A stretch of 33,819 nt of DNA from Nitrospirae bacterium RIFCSPHIGHO2_01_FULL_66_17 (GTDB lineage: Bacteria; Nitrospirota; Nitrospiria; 2-01-FULL-66-17), in NCBI GenBank assembly GCA_001803875.1, contig MHEO01000039.1, forward strand, positions 1-33,819. The letters are read 5' to 3'. The translations under genes and the position numbers were made by a program. Positions 9,614 through 17,422 of this stretch are shown here, piece by piece. How positions within the stretch are numbered: position 1 is the first letter of the stretch; each line of letters starts with the position of its first letter. The notes under the pieces were generated by a model. That model was not told the origin of the DNA. It did not search any database and saw nothing but the letters and a program-made list of their open reading frames with translations.

Positions 9614-10978
9614 TTAGATGCTGTTACCAGCTCCTGCCGCCGGAGCGTCCTGAGGCTTGTTCAAAAAATCTTTAAATACTGCCCAGCTTTTGAGCAGTTC
9701 GATGGCCTTTTGGAGCTGGAGATCCTCATCCGGTCCCACGCGAGGTTCATCCGGAATCGGCGTCAGCTCGGGGGTTTCCTGGGGCGTGGTCGGGGCCGGC
9801 GTGTCGCTTTCATTTTTGAGATGCCGCTCAAGGTCGCGCTCCCGAACCGCGGGGCGCCGAGGCCCCTCCTTGACGGGCGCGATGCGGACCGTGATCGTGG
9901 GATCGATCCCGGTGTTTTGGATCGAACGGCCCTTCGGCGTGTAGTACTTCGCGGTGGTCAGCCGCAGCCCGGACCCATCGCTCAACGGGATGACCGTCTG
10001 GACCGAGCCCTTGCCGAACGTGGTCGTCCCCACCACCACCGCCCGTCCCCAGTCCTGCAGCGCGCCGGCCACGATCTCCGAGGCGCTCGCGCTGCCTTCG
10101 TTGACAAGGACGATCATCGGGAGGTCCAGGATCGGGTGCGCACCGTCCGCCGTGTAGTCTTCGCCCTTGCCCTGGCGACCCTTGATCGACACGACGGCTT
10201 TGCCCTTCGGCAGAAAGAGTTCCGAGACCTCCACCGCGGCGGTCAAGAGCCCGCCCGGGTTATTGCGGAGGTCCAGGACCAGCGACTGCACCTTCTGCGA
10301 ACGAAGCGCGTCCAGCGCCTTGGTCAGATCCTTGCCGCTCTGCTCCTGAAATTGCGTCAACCGCAGGTAGCCGATGCCGTTGTCGAGCATCTTGTGGCGC
10401 ACGCTCTGGATCTTGATGATCTCCCGGACCAGCGACACGTCGAAGGGCGCGGCGCCCCCCTCCCGCTCGACGGTGAGGACAACCTTGGTGCCCTTGGGAC
10501 CGCGCATCTTGTTGACCGCGTCCATCAGGCTCACGTCCTTCGTCGACACCCCGTCGATCTTGACGATCCGGTCGCCGGCCTTGATCCCCGCCCGATCCGC
10601 GGGCGTATCCTCGATCGGGGCAATCACGGTCAGCCGCTCCTCCTTCAAGCCGATCTGGATGCCGAGGCCGCCGAACTCTCCCTTGGTATCAACCTGCATT
10701 TCCTTGTACATCTCAGGCGGCATGAAGGCCGAATGGGGATCGAGGGTGTTCAGCATGCCGCGGATGGCGCCGTAAATGACGTCCCGCGTCGTGGTCTCTT
10801 CCACGTAGTGGCGCTGAACCTGGTTGAGCACCTCGGTGAACGGTCGCAGCTCTTCGTACGTTTCGGCTTGCTCGGCCAGCCCCTTGCTCTCCAGCACCTT
10901 CCCGGACAGCATCCCCGCGAGAAACACCGCCACGATTCCCAGGGAGAGCCAGCCCGAGCGTCTGCGTTGATCGATCAT
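9614..10978 (-). CDS. ctpA: S41-family C-terminal processing protease (CtpA)
   Basis: CtpA-type proteases are periplasmic serine proteases that trim or degrade envelope proteins, including peptidoglycan hydrolases. The 454-residue protein has an N-terminal signal/anchor (SGWLSLGIVAVFLAGMLSG) and a PDZ domain (FGGLGIQIGL... to about residue 150). The S41 catalytic domain has NEGSASASEIVAGAL with the nucleophilic Ser near residue 298 and the general-base Lys in TTFGKGSVQ near 323. The C-terminal tail is proline-rich. The start is the ATG at 10978, preceded by AAGGAGG and sharing ATGA with the stop of the upstream EnvC-like gene, so translation is coupled. The ORF track begins nine codons earlier. 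Being in one unit with ftsEX and envC suggests a role in cell-wall turnover. Confidence 0.93.
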   Translation of the reverse strand: MIDQRRRSGWLSLGIVAVFLAGMLSGKVLESKGLAEQAETYEELRPFTEVLNQVQRHYVEETTTRDVIYGAIRGMLNTLDPHSAFMPPEMYKEMQVDTKGEFGGLGIQIGLKEERLTVIAPIEDTPADRAGIKAGDRIVKIDGVSTKDVSLMDAVNKMRGPKGTKVVLTVEREGGAAPFDVSLVREIIKIQSVRHKMLDNGIGYLRLTQFQEQSGKDLTKALDALRSQKVQSLVLDLRNNPGGLLTAAVEVSELFLPKGKAVVSIKGRQGKGEDYTADGAHPILDLPMIVLVNEGSASASEIVAGALQDWGRAVVVGTTTFGKGSVQTVIPLSDGSGLRLTTAKYYTPKGRSIQNTGIDPTITVRIAPVKEGPRRPAVRERDLERHLKNESDTPAPTTPQETPELTPIPDEPRVGPDEDLQLQKAIELLKSWAVFKDFLNKPQDAPAAGAGNSI

Positions 10979-12183
10979 TCCCTGCCTCCTTGTTTCACCA
11001 GCCATGCCACCGGATCAAGCGGATCTTCGCCATGGCGCAACTCAAAGTAGATGCGGTCGTCACCCGTCTCGTCGCGGGCCGTGCCGATGACCTGTCCCGC
11101 GCTCACCGCGTCCCCGGGGCGAACCCGGAGCGCATCGGCGTGCGCGTACAGCGACAGGTAGCGCTCCCCGTGGTCGATGATCACGACCATGCCATACCCC
11201 TTGAGGCGGTCTGCGTACGCGATCCGGCCGTCCGCCACCGCCCGAATCGGCGTACCGTCGGCCGCGCGGATTTCGACGCCCTTGCGATCCACATAGGTGT
11301 CGAAGCGCGGATGCTTATGCCGGCCGAACGCGCCCACGATCGCTCCCGACAACGGCCAGAGCAACCGTCCTTTCTCTTGCGCGAACCCCCTTCCGCCCGT
11401 GGGCGGCCGAGAGGCCCGCACCATCTCGCCGATCAATTTCTCGAGGCGACGGGACGCTTCCTCGAGATCCTCAATCGACCGCGTATAGGCGACCTTTTCC
11501 GCCCGGAGCCCGCGGAGGAGGCGCTGCCGCGTCTCCCGCTCCGCGAGGACGGCGTCCAGGGCGTCGCCCTTGTCGCGCCGAAACGCGTCCAACTCCTCCT
11601 TGAGATGTTCCAGCGCCGCGACCTGCACGGTGACGCTCGCCGCCGCCGCCTGCGCGTCGGTCAGCAGGCGGCGATCCCGGTCGAGAATCTTCCGAACGGT
11701 GTCATACCGAATCGTCATATCGGCGGGAGCGGCCGCCAGGATGAAGGACCCGTACGCCGCCGTCCTCCATTTCGCGATCTCACGGAGCCGGATTCGAGCC
11801 CTCCGACGCGTGTCGTCCGCCCGCTGCGTCAAGCCCCCCAGGGTCCGCGTCGCCTCGGCGATTTCAAGATCCTTCTGCGCCGCGCTGAGTTCGGCCAGGC
11901 GCAGGGCGCGGCGATTGATGCCCAGCACGCGCGCCGTCTCTTCAAGCCGCTCGGCCACCGATCGCTCCCGCGAACTGACGAGATCGCGCCGTTTCTTGAT
12001 CCGATCGAGTTCCTGCTGCAACACGGCCAGCTCCTGGCGCTCCTTGGCGATCCGGTCCGCCGGCGAGACCGCCCACGCCGCGTGCGGCGCGGGCCAGAGT
12101 GCGATCACCACGCCCACCGCGAACCCGCCGCACCCCCACCCCCGGTTACGGCGCGAGTTGCCGAACCCGTCGAGCCGCGACAA
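10975..12183 (-). CDS. envC: EnvC-like coiled-coil protein with degenerate M23/LytM domain
   Basis: The ~402-residue protein has an N-terminal signal (GFAVGVVIALWPAPHAAWA), a long coiled coil (about residues 40-270, AERLEETARVLG..., DLEEASRRLEKLIGEM) and a C-terminal LytM domain (about 285-395). Active M23 peptidases need HxxxD and HxH zinc ligands. Here the first site reads RKGVEIRA and the last YFELRHG, so key ligands are missing, although LSLYAHAD keeps one His. E. coli EnvC is degenerate in the same way and activates amidases at the septum under FtsEX control. The gene directly follows ftsX and overlaps its end by 38 bases. The ORF-track start is TTG; a GTG inside the signal would truncate it, so the TTG is kept, but the start is uncertain. 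Confidence 0.85.
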   Translation of the reverse strand: MSRLDGFGNSRRNRGWGCGGFAVGVVIALWPAPHAAWAVSPADRIAKERQELAVLQQELDRIKKRRDLVSSRERSVAERLEETARVLGINRRALRLAELSAAQKDLEIAEATRTLGGLTQRADDTRRRARIRLREIAKWRTAAYGSFILAAAPADMTIRYDTVRKILDRDRRLLTDAQAAAASVTVQVAALEHLKEELDAFRRDKGDALDAVLAERETRQRLLRGLRAEKVAYTRSIEDLEEASRRLEKLIGEMVRASRPPTGGRGFAQEKGRLLWPLSGAIVGAFGRHKHPRFDTYVDRKGVEIRAADGTPIRAVADGRIAYADRLKGYGMVVIIDHGERYLSLYAHADALRVRPGDAVSAGQVIGTARDETGDDRIYFELRHGEDPLDPVAWLVKQGGRE

Positions 12184-13009
12184 CGCTTCCCGCCCCCCCC
12201 ACGATGGCGCCCAGGCCGATCAAGAGCGGCACGAACTCCATCGGAAACACCAACCGATCGATCCACGCCGCCAGCAGGCCCTCGAAGGTCGAACCCCACC
12301 GCTCGTGGACCGCCAGCCACGCACCGCCCAACACCGCCGACGCGGCGAGCCCCCCCATGGTCCCGATGGCAAGCCCTTCCAGGAGAAACGGCTTGAGGAT
12401 CACGCCATCCGGCGCGCCCAGCAGACGGAGCAGGGAAACTTCCTCTCGGCGCACCCCCAGCGAAATGTGCACCATCACGCCGATGACCACCGCCACCGCC
12501 GCCGCCAGCGCCCCGCCGATCACCGCCCCCACGATCCACACGAGCCGGGCGGCCGCGCTCAGGTCCCGGATCAGCGCCTCCCCGAACCTGACATCCTCGA
12601 CCCCCGCGAGCGTCGCCCAGCGACGCGCCAGAGCCGCCATTCCGCTCGGCGTTTGCGCCGTATCGGCGACCGACACCTCGATCGAGGCGGGAAACGGATT
12701 GTCGCCCAGCCCCTCAAGCGCCGACCGGTCGAGCTGCATGAACCGCAGGAACTCCGCCTCCGCCTCGGCCTGGGTGACCAGATGGTGGGTCCGCACCGCG
12801 GGCTCGGACGCGATGGCCGCGCGAATCGCGTCAATCTCCTCCGGGGCGGCCGCGTCGCGCAGGTACACCACCACCTTCACATCGGCCCGCCACGCGCGCA
12901 TCAGCGTCCACGCGTTCCACGCCGCCAGCCAGCAGCCGCCGGCCAGGGTCAAGACCACGGCGGCCGTCAGGGTCACGCCCGCCGTCGCCGCCCGTTGCCC
13001 CCGGCTCAT
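12146..13009 (-). CDS. ftsX: Cell division ABC transporter-like permease FtsX
   Basis: FtsX is the membrane half of FtsEX, which transmits ATP hydrolysis across the membrane to EnvC-type activators of septal peptidoglycan hydrolases. The 287-residue protein has one N-terminal membrane segment (about 9-29), a periplasmic loop domain (about 40-150) and three C-terminal membrane segments (VWIVGAVIGGALAAAVAVVIGV, then GLAIGTMGGLAASAVLGGAWLAV, then FVPLLIGLGAIVGGAGSVVAA). Between the first two, VRREEVSLLRLLGAPDGVILKPFLLEGL is the FtsX signature. The true start is the ATG at 13009, overlapping the ftsE stop as ATGA. The track's longer frame (to 13663) is read-back into ftsE. Confidence 0.93.
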   Translation of the reverse strand: MSRGQRAATAGVTLTAAVVLTLAGGCWLAAWNAWTLMRAWRADVKVVVYLRDAAAPEEIDAIRAAIASEPAVRTHHLVTQAEAEAEFLRFMQLDRSALEGLGDNPFPASIEVSVADTAQTPSGMAALARRWATLAGVEDVRFGEALIRDLSAAARLVWIVGAVIGGALAAAVAVVIGVMVHISLGVRREEVSLLRLLGAPDGVILKPFLLEGLAIGTMGGLAASAVLGGAWLAVHERWGSTFEGLLAAWIDRLVFPMEFVPLLIGLGAIVGGAGSVVAARRVRQLAP

Positions 13010-13749
13010 GCGCGTTCGGCGACCGGGCCCGCCACGACCACACGGCCGGCCTGTAAGATCACGCGCCGGGCGCCCAGCCGTCCGGCCAGCCCGGGGTCGT
13101 GGGTGGCCACGAGCAGCGTCGCGCCGCGGGCGTGCGTCGCCCGGAGGGTCGAGATCACCTCCCGGGCGGCGACCTCGTCGAGCAGCGCGGTGGGTTCGTC
13201 GGCGAGCACGATCGGGGGCCGCGTCACCAGCGCGCGCGCCAGGCAGACCCGCTGGGTTTCCCCCCCCGACAGTTGCGGAGGATAGGCCGTCCGGCGCCCT
13301 TCCATCCCGACCGCCTTCAACATTTCGTAGACCCGGATGCGCGTGTCGTGAAACGGGGCCTTGACCGCCCTGAGCGCCAGCGCGATGTTGTCGGCCACCG
13401 TCAACGCGGGAAGCAACGGCATCCCCTGGACCATCAGCCCCATCGACCGTCGGACCGCCGCCAGATCGGGCGTCCCGCCCCCGCTGATCTCCGTCCCGTT
13501 CACGAACACCGTCCCGGCGTCGGCGCGCTCCGCTCCGATCATGAGCCGGAAGAGCGTGCTCTTCCCCGCGCCGGTCGGGCCCTCGATCACGACGAGTTCG
13601 CCCCGCGCCACGTGAAAACTGACGCCGCGCAACACGTCGAGACCGGCCTGGAACGATTTCCACACGTCGAGGACCTGGATCGCGACGGGTCCGTTGCCGC
13701 CCGCCCCAGCCCTCGCCGGAGCCTGGGCCGAGACGGTCCGGCGCGACAT
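13006..13749 (-). CDS. ftsE: Cell division ATP-binding protein FtsE
   Basis: The 247-residue cytoplasmic ATPase pairs with FtsX. It has Walker A GPTGAGKST (about residues 58-66), ABC signature LSGGETQRVCLARAL and Walker B PIVLADEPTALLD, followed by the H-loop LLVATHDPGLAG. An unusual 22-residue Ala/Gly-rich N-terminal extension (MSRRTVSAQAPARAGAGGNG) precedes the usual family start around VAIQVLDVWKSF. The ATG overlaps the upstream TGA as TGATG, and the stop overlaps ftsX as ATGA, so the whole set is translationally coupled. Immediate linkage to ftsX and an EnvC-like gene makes FtsE far more likely than a LolD- or MacB-type ATPase. Confidence 0.92.
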   Translation of the reverse strand: MSRRTVSAQAPARAGAGGNGPVAIQVLDVWKSFQAGLDVLRGVSFHVARGELVVIEGPTGAGKSTLFRLMIGAERADAGTVFVNGTEISGGGTPDLAAVRRSMGLMVQGMPLLPALTVADNIALALRAVKAPFHDTRIRVYEMLKAVGMEGRRTAYPPQLSGGETQRVCLARALVTRPPIVLADEPTALLDEVAAREVISTLRATHARGATLLVATHDPGLAGRLGARRVILQAGRVVVAGPVAERA

Positions 13750-14138
13750 CAGGACGGCTTCCCCCGTCGCGACGCCAACTGCTCGTCGATCACCTCGTCC
13801 AGGGTCCGTCGTCCGCGAGGCATGGTCGGGCGCGGCGGAACGGGGGGGACGGGCGGGGCCTCGGGCGCAGCCGCGGACGGCGTCGCCCCGCCGCCGAACT
13901 GGCCGGTCGTCAGACTCTTGATCATCCCCTGGTGCTGCGCCTTCATCATTTCCCGCACCACCTCGGGGTTCGGACCCGCCTGGATCACGTCCGCGTAGGA
14001 CACCTTCTTCGACGAGAGAATGGCGCCTCCCGCGAACAGATGGGTCACGATGACGGGGTTCTGCTGCCCCCCGTCCTCGGTCTGCACGTGGTACATCTTG
14101 CCCCCGTGCTCCACGTCGGTATTGATGCCGCTCAGCAT
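13749..14138 (-). CDS. Conserved protein of unknown function, first gene of the ftsEX unit
   Basis: The 129-residue protein starts MLSGINTDVEHGGKMYHVQTEDGG; a TGGAGAACC site precedes the ATG, so the track's GTG six codons upstream is rejected. Residues 1-75 look like a compact conserved domain (HVQTEDGGQQNPVIVTHLFAGGAILSSKKVSYADV). I recall similar sequences in other bacteria but no function for them. A linker rich in proline and alanine (about 78-105) follows, then a charged helix RRTLDEVIDEQLASRRG. There is no signal peptide or membrane segment, so it is probably cytoplasmic. The stop overlaps the ftsE ATG (TGATG), suggesting a functional tie with FtsEX, but this is context only. Confidence 0.7.
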   Translation of the reverse strand: MLSGINTDVEHGGKMYHVQTEDGGQQNPVIVTHLFAGGAILSSKKVSYADVIQAGPNPEVVREMMKAQHQGMIKSLTTGQFGGGATPSAAAPEAPPVPPVPPRPTMPRGRRTLDEVIDEQLASRRGKPS

Positions 14139-14232
14139 GGTTCTCCAGCCACGCACGCCCCGCTTGCCGCGGGGGCGTTACCGTCCGGGGTTCCCGTCCT
14201 CTGCGATCGACACGGACACTCCATCGCTCTCC

Positions 14233-14610
14233 CTACTCGGCGCACGAGGCGTCGAACGCGTTCGTGATGACATCCACCCGTGGCGGGCCCTCCGGCCGCT
14301 CGTCCACCACGACGATGTCAAACCGACACAACGGCTCGCCCAGTCGCCGGCGCGACAGATACTGCTGCGCCAAGCGAACCAGCCGGCGCTGCTTGCGCCG
14401 GTCCACGGCGAAGGCCGGATCGCCGAATTGCGCGCCCCGCCGCGCCTTGACCTCGACGAACACGAGGGTGTCGCCGTCGTACGCCACCACGTCCAGTTCG
14501 CCCCACCGCGAGCGGTAATTGCGCTCCACGATGCGGTAGCCGCGACGCGCGAGCGCCGCCGCCGCGACGGCCTCGCCGTGCGCGCCGAACGCGCCCGTGT
14601 CAGTGGACAC
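14233..14610 (-). CDS. yraN: YraN/UPF0102 family nuclease-like protein
   Basis: The 125-residue protein fits the UPF0102 family. These are small proteins with a PD-(D/E)XK-like endonuclease fold whose cellular role is still unclear. It reads GAHGEAVAAAALARRGYRIVERNYRSRWGELDVVAYDGDTLVFVEVKARRG. The GELD aspartate and the VFVEVKAR strand carry the usual catalytic acidic residues and lysine. It starts with GTG, overlapping the end of rnhB by 11 bases. The order rnhB-yraN is widely conserved at the end of the rplS cluster. About 95 bases separate its stop from the next gene, and they hold nothing notable. Confidence 0.9.
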   Translation of the reverse strand: MSTDTGAFGAHGEAVAAAALARRGYRIVERNYRSRWGELDVVAYDGDTLVFVEVKARRGAQFGDPAFAVDRRKQRRLVRLAQQYLSRRRLGEPLCRFDIVVVDERPEGPPRVDVITNAFDASCAE

Positions 14611-15211
14611 GCGACGCGCCTTCCCCCGGCACCCCGCGAAAGGTCCGACGATGAATCGCGCAGGCGCCGTAACGCGCCAGGCGATCGAGATGGGCCGGCG
14701 TCCCGTAGCCCTTGTGGACGTCGAATCCGTAGCGGGGATAGCGGACGTGGTAGTCGTCCATAAGCCGGTCCCGAACGACCTTGGCGACGATCGACGCGGA
14801 CGCGACGAGGTAACTGAGCCGGTCGCCCCCGATGATCGCCCGCTGGAGCAGGGGGAGGCGCGGCAACGGAACCGCGTCGATTAGAAGGGCATCGGGAGGA
14901 ACGCTCAACCGGGACACGGCCTCCTCCATGGCGCCGATCGTGGCCTGCAGGATGTTGATCCGTTCGATGTCGCGGGCTCCCACGATGCCCACGCCCACCG
15001 CCACCGCCTTCTCGAGTATCCGGTGATACAACTGCTCGCGCTCCGCGGGCGGGATGAGCTTGGAATCCCGCACGCCGTCGATCGGCCGGGTCCAGGGCAG
15101 GATGACCGCCGCCGCAACCACGGGCCCCGCGAGCGGGCCGCGCCCCGCCTCGTCGACGCCCGCAATGCGGACACGGCCGTCGGCCTCAAGCTCCCGTTCA
15201 TGGGTCAGCAT
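14600..15211 (-). CDS. rnhB: Ribonuclease HII
   Basis: RNase HII nicks RNA-DNA hybrids and removes misincorporated ribonucleotides. From the ATG at 15211 the protein has 203 residues, normal for the family. IAGVDEAGRGPLAGPVVAAAV holds the catalytic D20-E21. DSKLIPPAEREQLYHRI and LLIDAVPLPRL contribute the other conserved positions, and ASIVAKVVRDRLM and GYGTPAHLDRLARYG are family signatures. The ORF track extends the frame far upstream over rplS, which is shadow. No strong ribosome site precedes the ATG, but it is only 37 bases from the rplS stop, so coupling is plausible. Confidence 0.95.
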   Translation of the reverse strand: MLTHERELEADGRVRIAGVDEAGRGPLAGPVVAAAVILPWTRPIDGVRDSKLIPPAEREQLYHRILEKAVAVGVGIVGARDIERINILQATIGAMEEAVSRLSVPPDALLIDAVPLPRLPLLQRAIIGGDRLSYLVASASIVAKVVRDRLMDDYHVRYPRYGFDVHKGYGTPAHLDRLARYGACAIHRRTFRGVPGEGASRVH

Positions 15212-15248
15212 CGGCGCACGGCCGACGACCGCTTCCAGGGGAGACCGG

Positions 15249-15674
15249 TCAGGAGACGGGAAGCGTCTCGGCGGCCGGCGCTTCCGCCGGCTCGACCACC
15301 GGCCCGGCGGCCGACCGCGAGAGCCGGCTCTCCGCAGACCGCTCGGCGATACGCGCCGCGCGCCCCTTCTTGGAGCGCAGGTAATAGAGCTTGGCCCGCC
15401 GCACGCGACCGGATCGCACCACCTCGACCTTGTCGACAAACGGGGAATGGATCGGGAAAATCCGTTCCACCCCCACGCCGTAGGAGATCTTTCGCACGAC
15501 GAAGGTTTCGCGGTTGCTTCCGCCCTTTCTCCCAATCACCACGCCTTCGAAGACCTGAATGCGCTCTTTCTCGCCCTCGATCACCTTAACGTGGACCCGA
15601 ACCGTGTCGCCGACCTGGAACGCCGGAGCTTCCGGTTTCAAGAGGCGTTTTTCAATTCGCTGCATCTGACTCAT
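15249..15674 (-). CDS. rplS: 50S ribosomal protein L19 with C-terminal extension
   Basis: bL19 sits at the 30S/50S interface. [51 protein letters not shown], and [24 protein letters not shown] are the family core. At 141 residues it is about 20-25 longer than typical L19. The excess is an acidic Pro/Ala/Glu tail ([20 protein letters not shown]) of unknown role. The ATG at 15674 has an AGGAGG site five bases away. It is preceded by a hairpin in the 5' leader and follows trmD. Confidence 0.96.
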   Translation of the reverse strand: MSQMQRIEKRLLKPEAPAFQVGDTVRVHVKVIEGEKERIQVFEGVVIGRKGGSNRETFVVRKISYGVGVERIFPIHSPFVDKVEVVRSGRVRRAKLYYLRSKKGRAARIAERSAESRLSRSAAGPVVEPAEAPAAETLPVS

Positions 15675-15697
15675 GGCTTCCTCCTATCCAAAGCTTG

Positions 15698-15716
15698 CCC
15701 CGGCGCACCGCCGGGG
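15698..15716 (-). promoter_or_regulatory. GC-rich hairpin in the rplS leader
   Basis: CCCCGGCG and CGCCGGGG form an 8-bp stem around a 3-base loop in the 106-base trmD-rplS gap, shortly before the rplS ribosome site. No T-run follows on the minus strand, so it may modulate L19 expression or mRNA stability rather than terminate. The function is inferred. Confidence 0.35.
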
Positions 15717-15780
15717 GTTCGCCCCGTGATCTTCGATTGGCCGACGCACCGGCTTCCAGATCCGTGACATCACGTCTGAC

Positions 15781-16527
15781 CTACGATGAGACCCGTTCGT
15801 CGAGGGCGTCCAGTCGGCGCCGCTCGTCCTCGCTCACCGCCGCGCGCTCAAGGAGGTCCGGTCGGCGGCGGTGGGTCTCCCGCAGTGCCTGCTCGCGCCG
15901 CCACGCCTTGATCGCGGCGTGATGGCCGGACAACAAGACGTCGGGCACCCGCAGTCCCCGAAACTCCGCGGGGCGCGTGTACTGCGGGTATTCCAAGAGA
16001 GAATCCACGAACGATTCCTCCACGGCCGAGGACGGATCGCCCAGGACGCCCGGCACGAGCCGCGCGGTCGCGTCCAGCATGACGAGGGCCGCCAACTCCC
16101 CTCCGGTGAGGACGTAATCCCCGATCGACACCTCTTCCCACGGGGCGGTCGCGCCGATCCGATCGTCGATGCCCTCGTAGTGCCCGCACAGAAACACCAG
16201 CCGACGGGGATCCCGGCTCCACTCCGCCGCCGCCTCGTGCGAAAAGCGTCGCCCGCGGGGCGACGTCACGATCCAGCGGCGCGGCCCGCCGTCGGCGGTC
16301 AGCGCGTCGATGGCTCGAGCGATGGGCTCCAGCTTCAACACCATGCCGACCCCGCCCCCGTAGGGCGCGTCATCCGCCGTGCGATGCCGGTCGTCGGTGT
16401 AGTCCCGCAGGTCCACCACGCGGACATCGAGCCGCCCCTGCTCCTGCGCGCGAGCGAGGATGCTGGCTCCGATCACCGAGCGGATCATCTCGGGGAACAG
16501 CGTCAGAATGTCACAGCGCATCGTCAT
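15781..16527 (-). CDS. trmD: tRNA (guanine-N1)-methyltransferase TrmD
   Basis: TrmD methylates G37 of tRNAs using S-adenosylmethionine and prevents frameshifting. The 248-residue protein begins near MRCDILTLFPEMI and carries ADDAPYGGGVGMVLKLEPI. The trefoil-knot cofactor loops are LVFLCGHYEGIDDRI and EVSIGDYVLTGGELAALV. YPQYTRPAEFRGLRVPDVLLSGHH is the C-terminal signature. Two ATGs are possible, 16527 (MTMRCD) and 16521 (MRCD), both inside the end of rimM. The first has GGGTGG upstream and is used here. The overlap with rimM implies coupled translation. Confidence 0.95.
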   Translation of the reverse strand: MTMRCDILTLFPEMIRSVIGASILARAQEQGRLDVRVVDLRDYTDDRHRTADDAPYGGGVGMVLKLEPIARAIDALTADGGPRRWIVTSPRGRRFSHEAAAEWSRDPRRLVFLCGHYEGIDDRIGATAPWEEVSIGDYVLTGGELAALVMLDATARLVPGVLGDPSSAVEESFVDSLLEYPQYTRPAEFRGLRVPDVLLSGHHAAIKAWRREQALRETHRRRPDLLERAAVSEDERRRLDALDERVSS

Positions 16528-17065
16528 CCAGCCACCCGTTCGGCGGTCGCACAATGATTCGCCCGCCCGCGAGATCGACGTCCACCACCACGCTCTTCAC
16601 CGAGGCCAGCAACCGCTCGGCGCCATCGGCGTCCAGTACCAGGACATCGTGCGGCCCGGTCGACCACACCTCGCGCACGACGCCCACCCGTTCGCCCGTC
16701 TCGGTCCACGCGACCAGCCCCCTGAGCTGATCGTGATAGTAGGATCCTTCCGGCAACGCCGGGCGCTCGGCCTCGGCGACCGCCAGATACCGCCCGCGCG
16801 CGGCCACCGCCTCATCGATCGACGACCACTCCTTGAAACGGAGGTACACGCCCCCGCGAGGCTCCCCTCGAACCTCCGCCACCGTCACGCGGGCCGGCGG
16901 CTCACCCAGCAACCAGAATGTCGCGCCGACCCGAAAGCGCCCCGAGACGTCGGAGAGCGATTCCACCCGTACCTCACCGCGCAAGCCGTGCGGCTTGACG
17001 ATCCGGGCAACCAGCACCGGCGATTCGGGCGCCGCCTCGGGCGATCGCCCATCCCGACTCGGCAT
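16511..17065 (-). CDS. rimM: Ribosome maturation factor RimM
   Basis: RimM binds uS19 and assists maturation of the 30S head. SPVLVARIVKPHGLRGEVRVESLSD is the N-terminal barrel signature. SYYHDQLRGLVAWTETGERVGVVREVWSTGPHDVLVLD, leading into VKSVVVDVDLAGGRIIVRPP, is the PRC-barrel half. From ATG 17065 it has 184 residues; the track starts at a GTG 15 codons upstream, which cannot be excluded because neither start has a clear ribosome site. The gene lies between rpsP and trmD. The small KH-domain gene (khpA) that often stands between rpsP and rimM is absent. Confidence 0.92.
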   Translation of the reverse strand: MPSRDGRSPEAAPESPVLVARIVKPHGLRGEVRVESLSDVSGRFRVGATFWLLGEPPARVTVAEVRGEPRGGVYLRFKEWSSIDEAVAARGRYLAVAEAERPALPEGSYYHDQLRGLVAWTETGERVGVVREVWSTGPHDVLVLDADGAERLLASVKSVVVDVDLAGGRIIVRPPNGWLDDDAL

Positions 17066-17121
17066 CAGAGCCCGCGGGCGGTGCGATCGAGCATCCGTCA
17101 CCGCCGCCACGCCCGCCGCGC

Positions 17122-17379
17122 TCAGCCCCCTTGAGGCGCCGCCCCGAGGCCGGCCCGCTTCAAGAGCTGCTTGACGGTCGCCGTCGTCTGGGCGCCCTGC
17201 TTCAACCAGCCCTCCGCCCGGCCCATGTCGAGCCGGACCCCCGATGCGTCGGCCAGGGGGTCATACGTCCCCAGGACCTCGATGAACCGACCGTCACGCG
17301 GCGCGCGCGAATCCGCAACCACGATCCGATAAAACGGCCGCTTGTGCCGACCGCGCCGAGCCAACCGAATCTTCACCAT
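17122..17379 (-). CDS. rpsP: 30S ribosomal protein S16
   Basis: bS16 is a primary assembly protein of the small subunit. The 85-residue sequence [41 protein letters not shown] is unmistakable, and the central [24 protein letters not shown] completes the fold. The ATG at 17379 follows AGGGGACGAACGAC. It opens the rpsP-rimM-trmD-rplS run, 43 bases after the sensor-like gene that separates it from ffh. Confidence 0.97.
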   Translation of the reverse strand: MVKIRLARRGRHKRPFYRIVVADSRAPRDGRFIEVLGTYDPLADASGVRLDMGRAEGWLKQGAQTTATVKQLLKRAGLGAAPQGG

Positions 17380-17422
17380 GTCGTTCGTCCCCTTTCCTTT
17401 CCGTTCCGCTCTTCTCTTCGCC

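Noticed and set aside
10975-12183. Active M23 zinc endopeptidase
   Set aside because: The HxxxD and HxH ligand positions are replaced, as in EnvC; an activator role is preferred.
12146-13663. 505-residue minus frame suggesting an ftsE-ftsX fusion
   Set aside because: Upstream of 13009 it is out-of-frame ftsE; the FtsX protein starts at its own ATG overlapping the ftsE stop.
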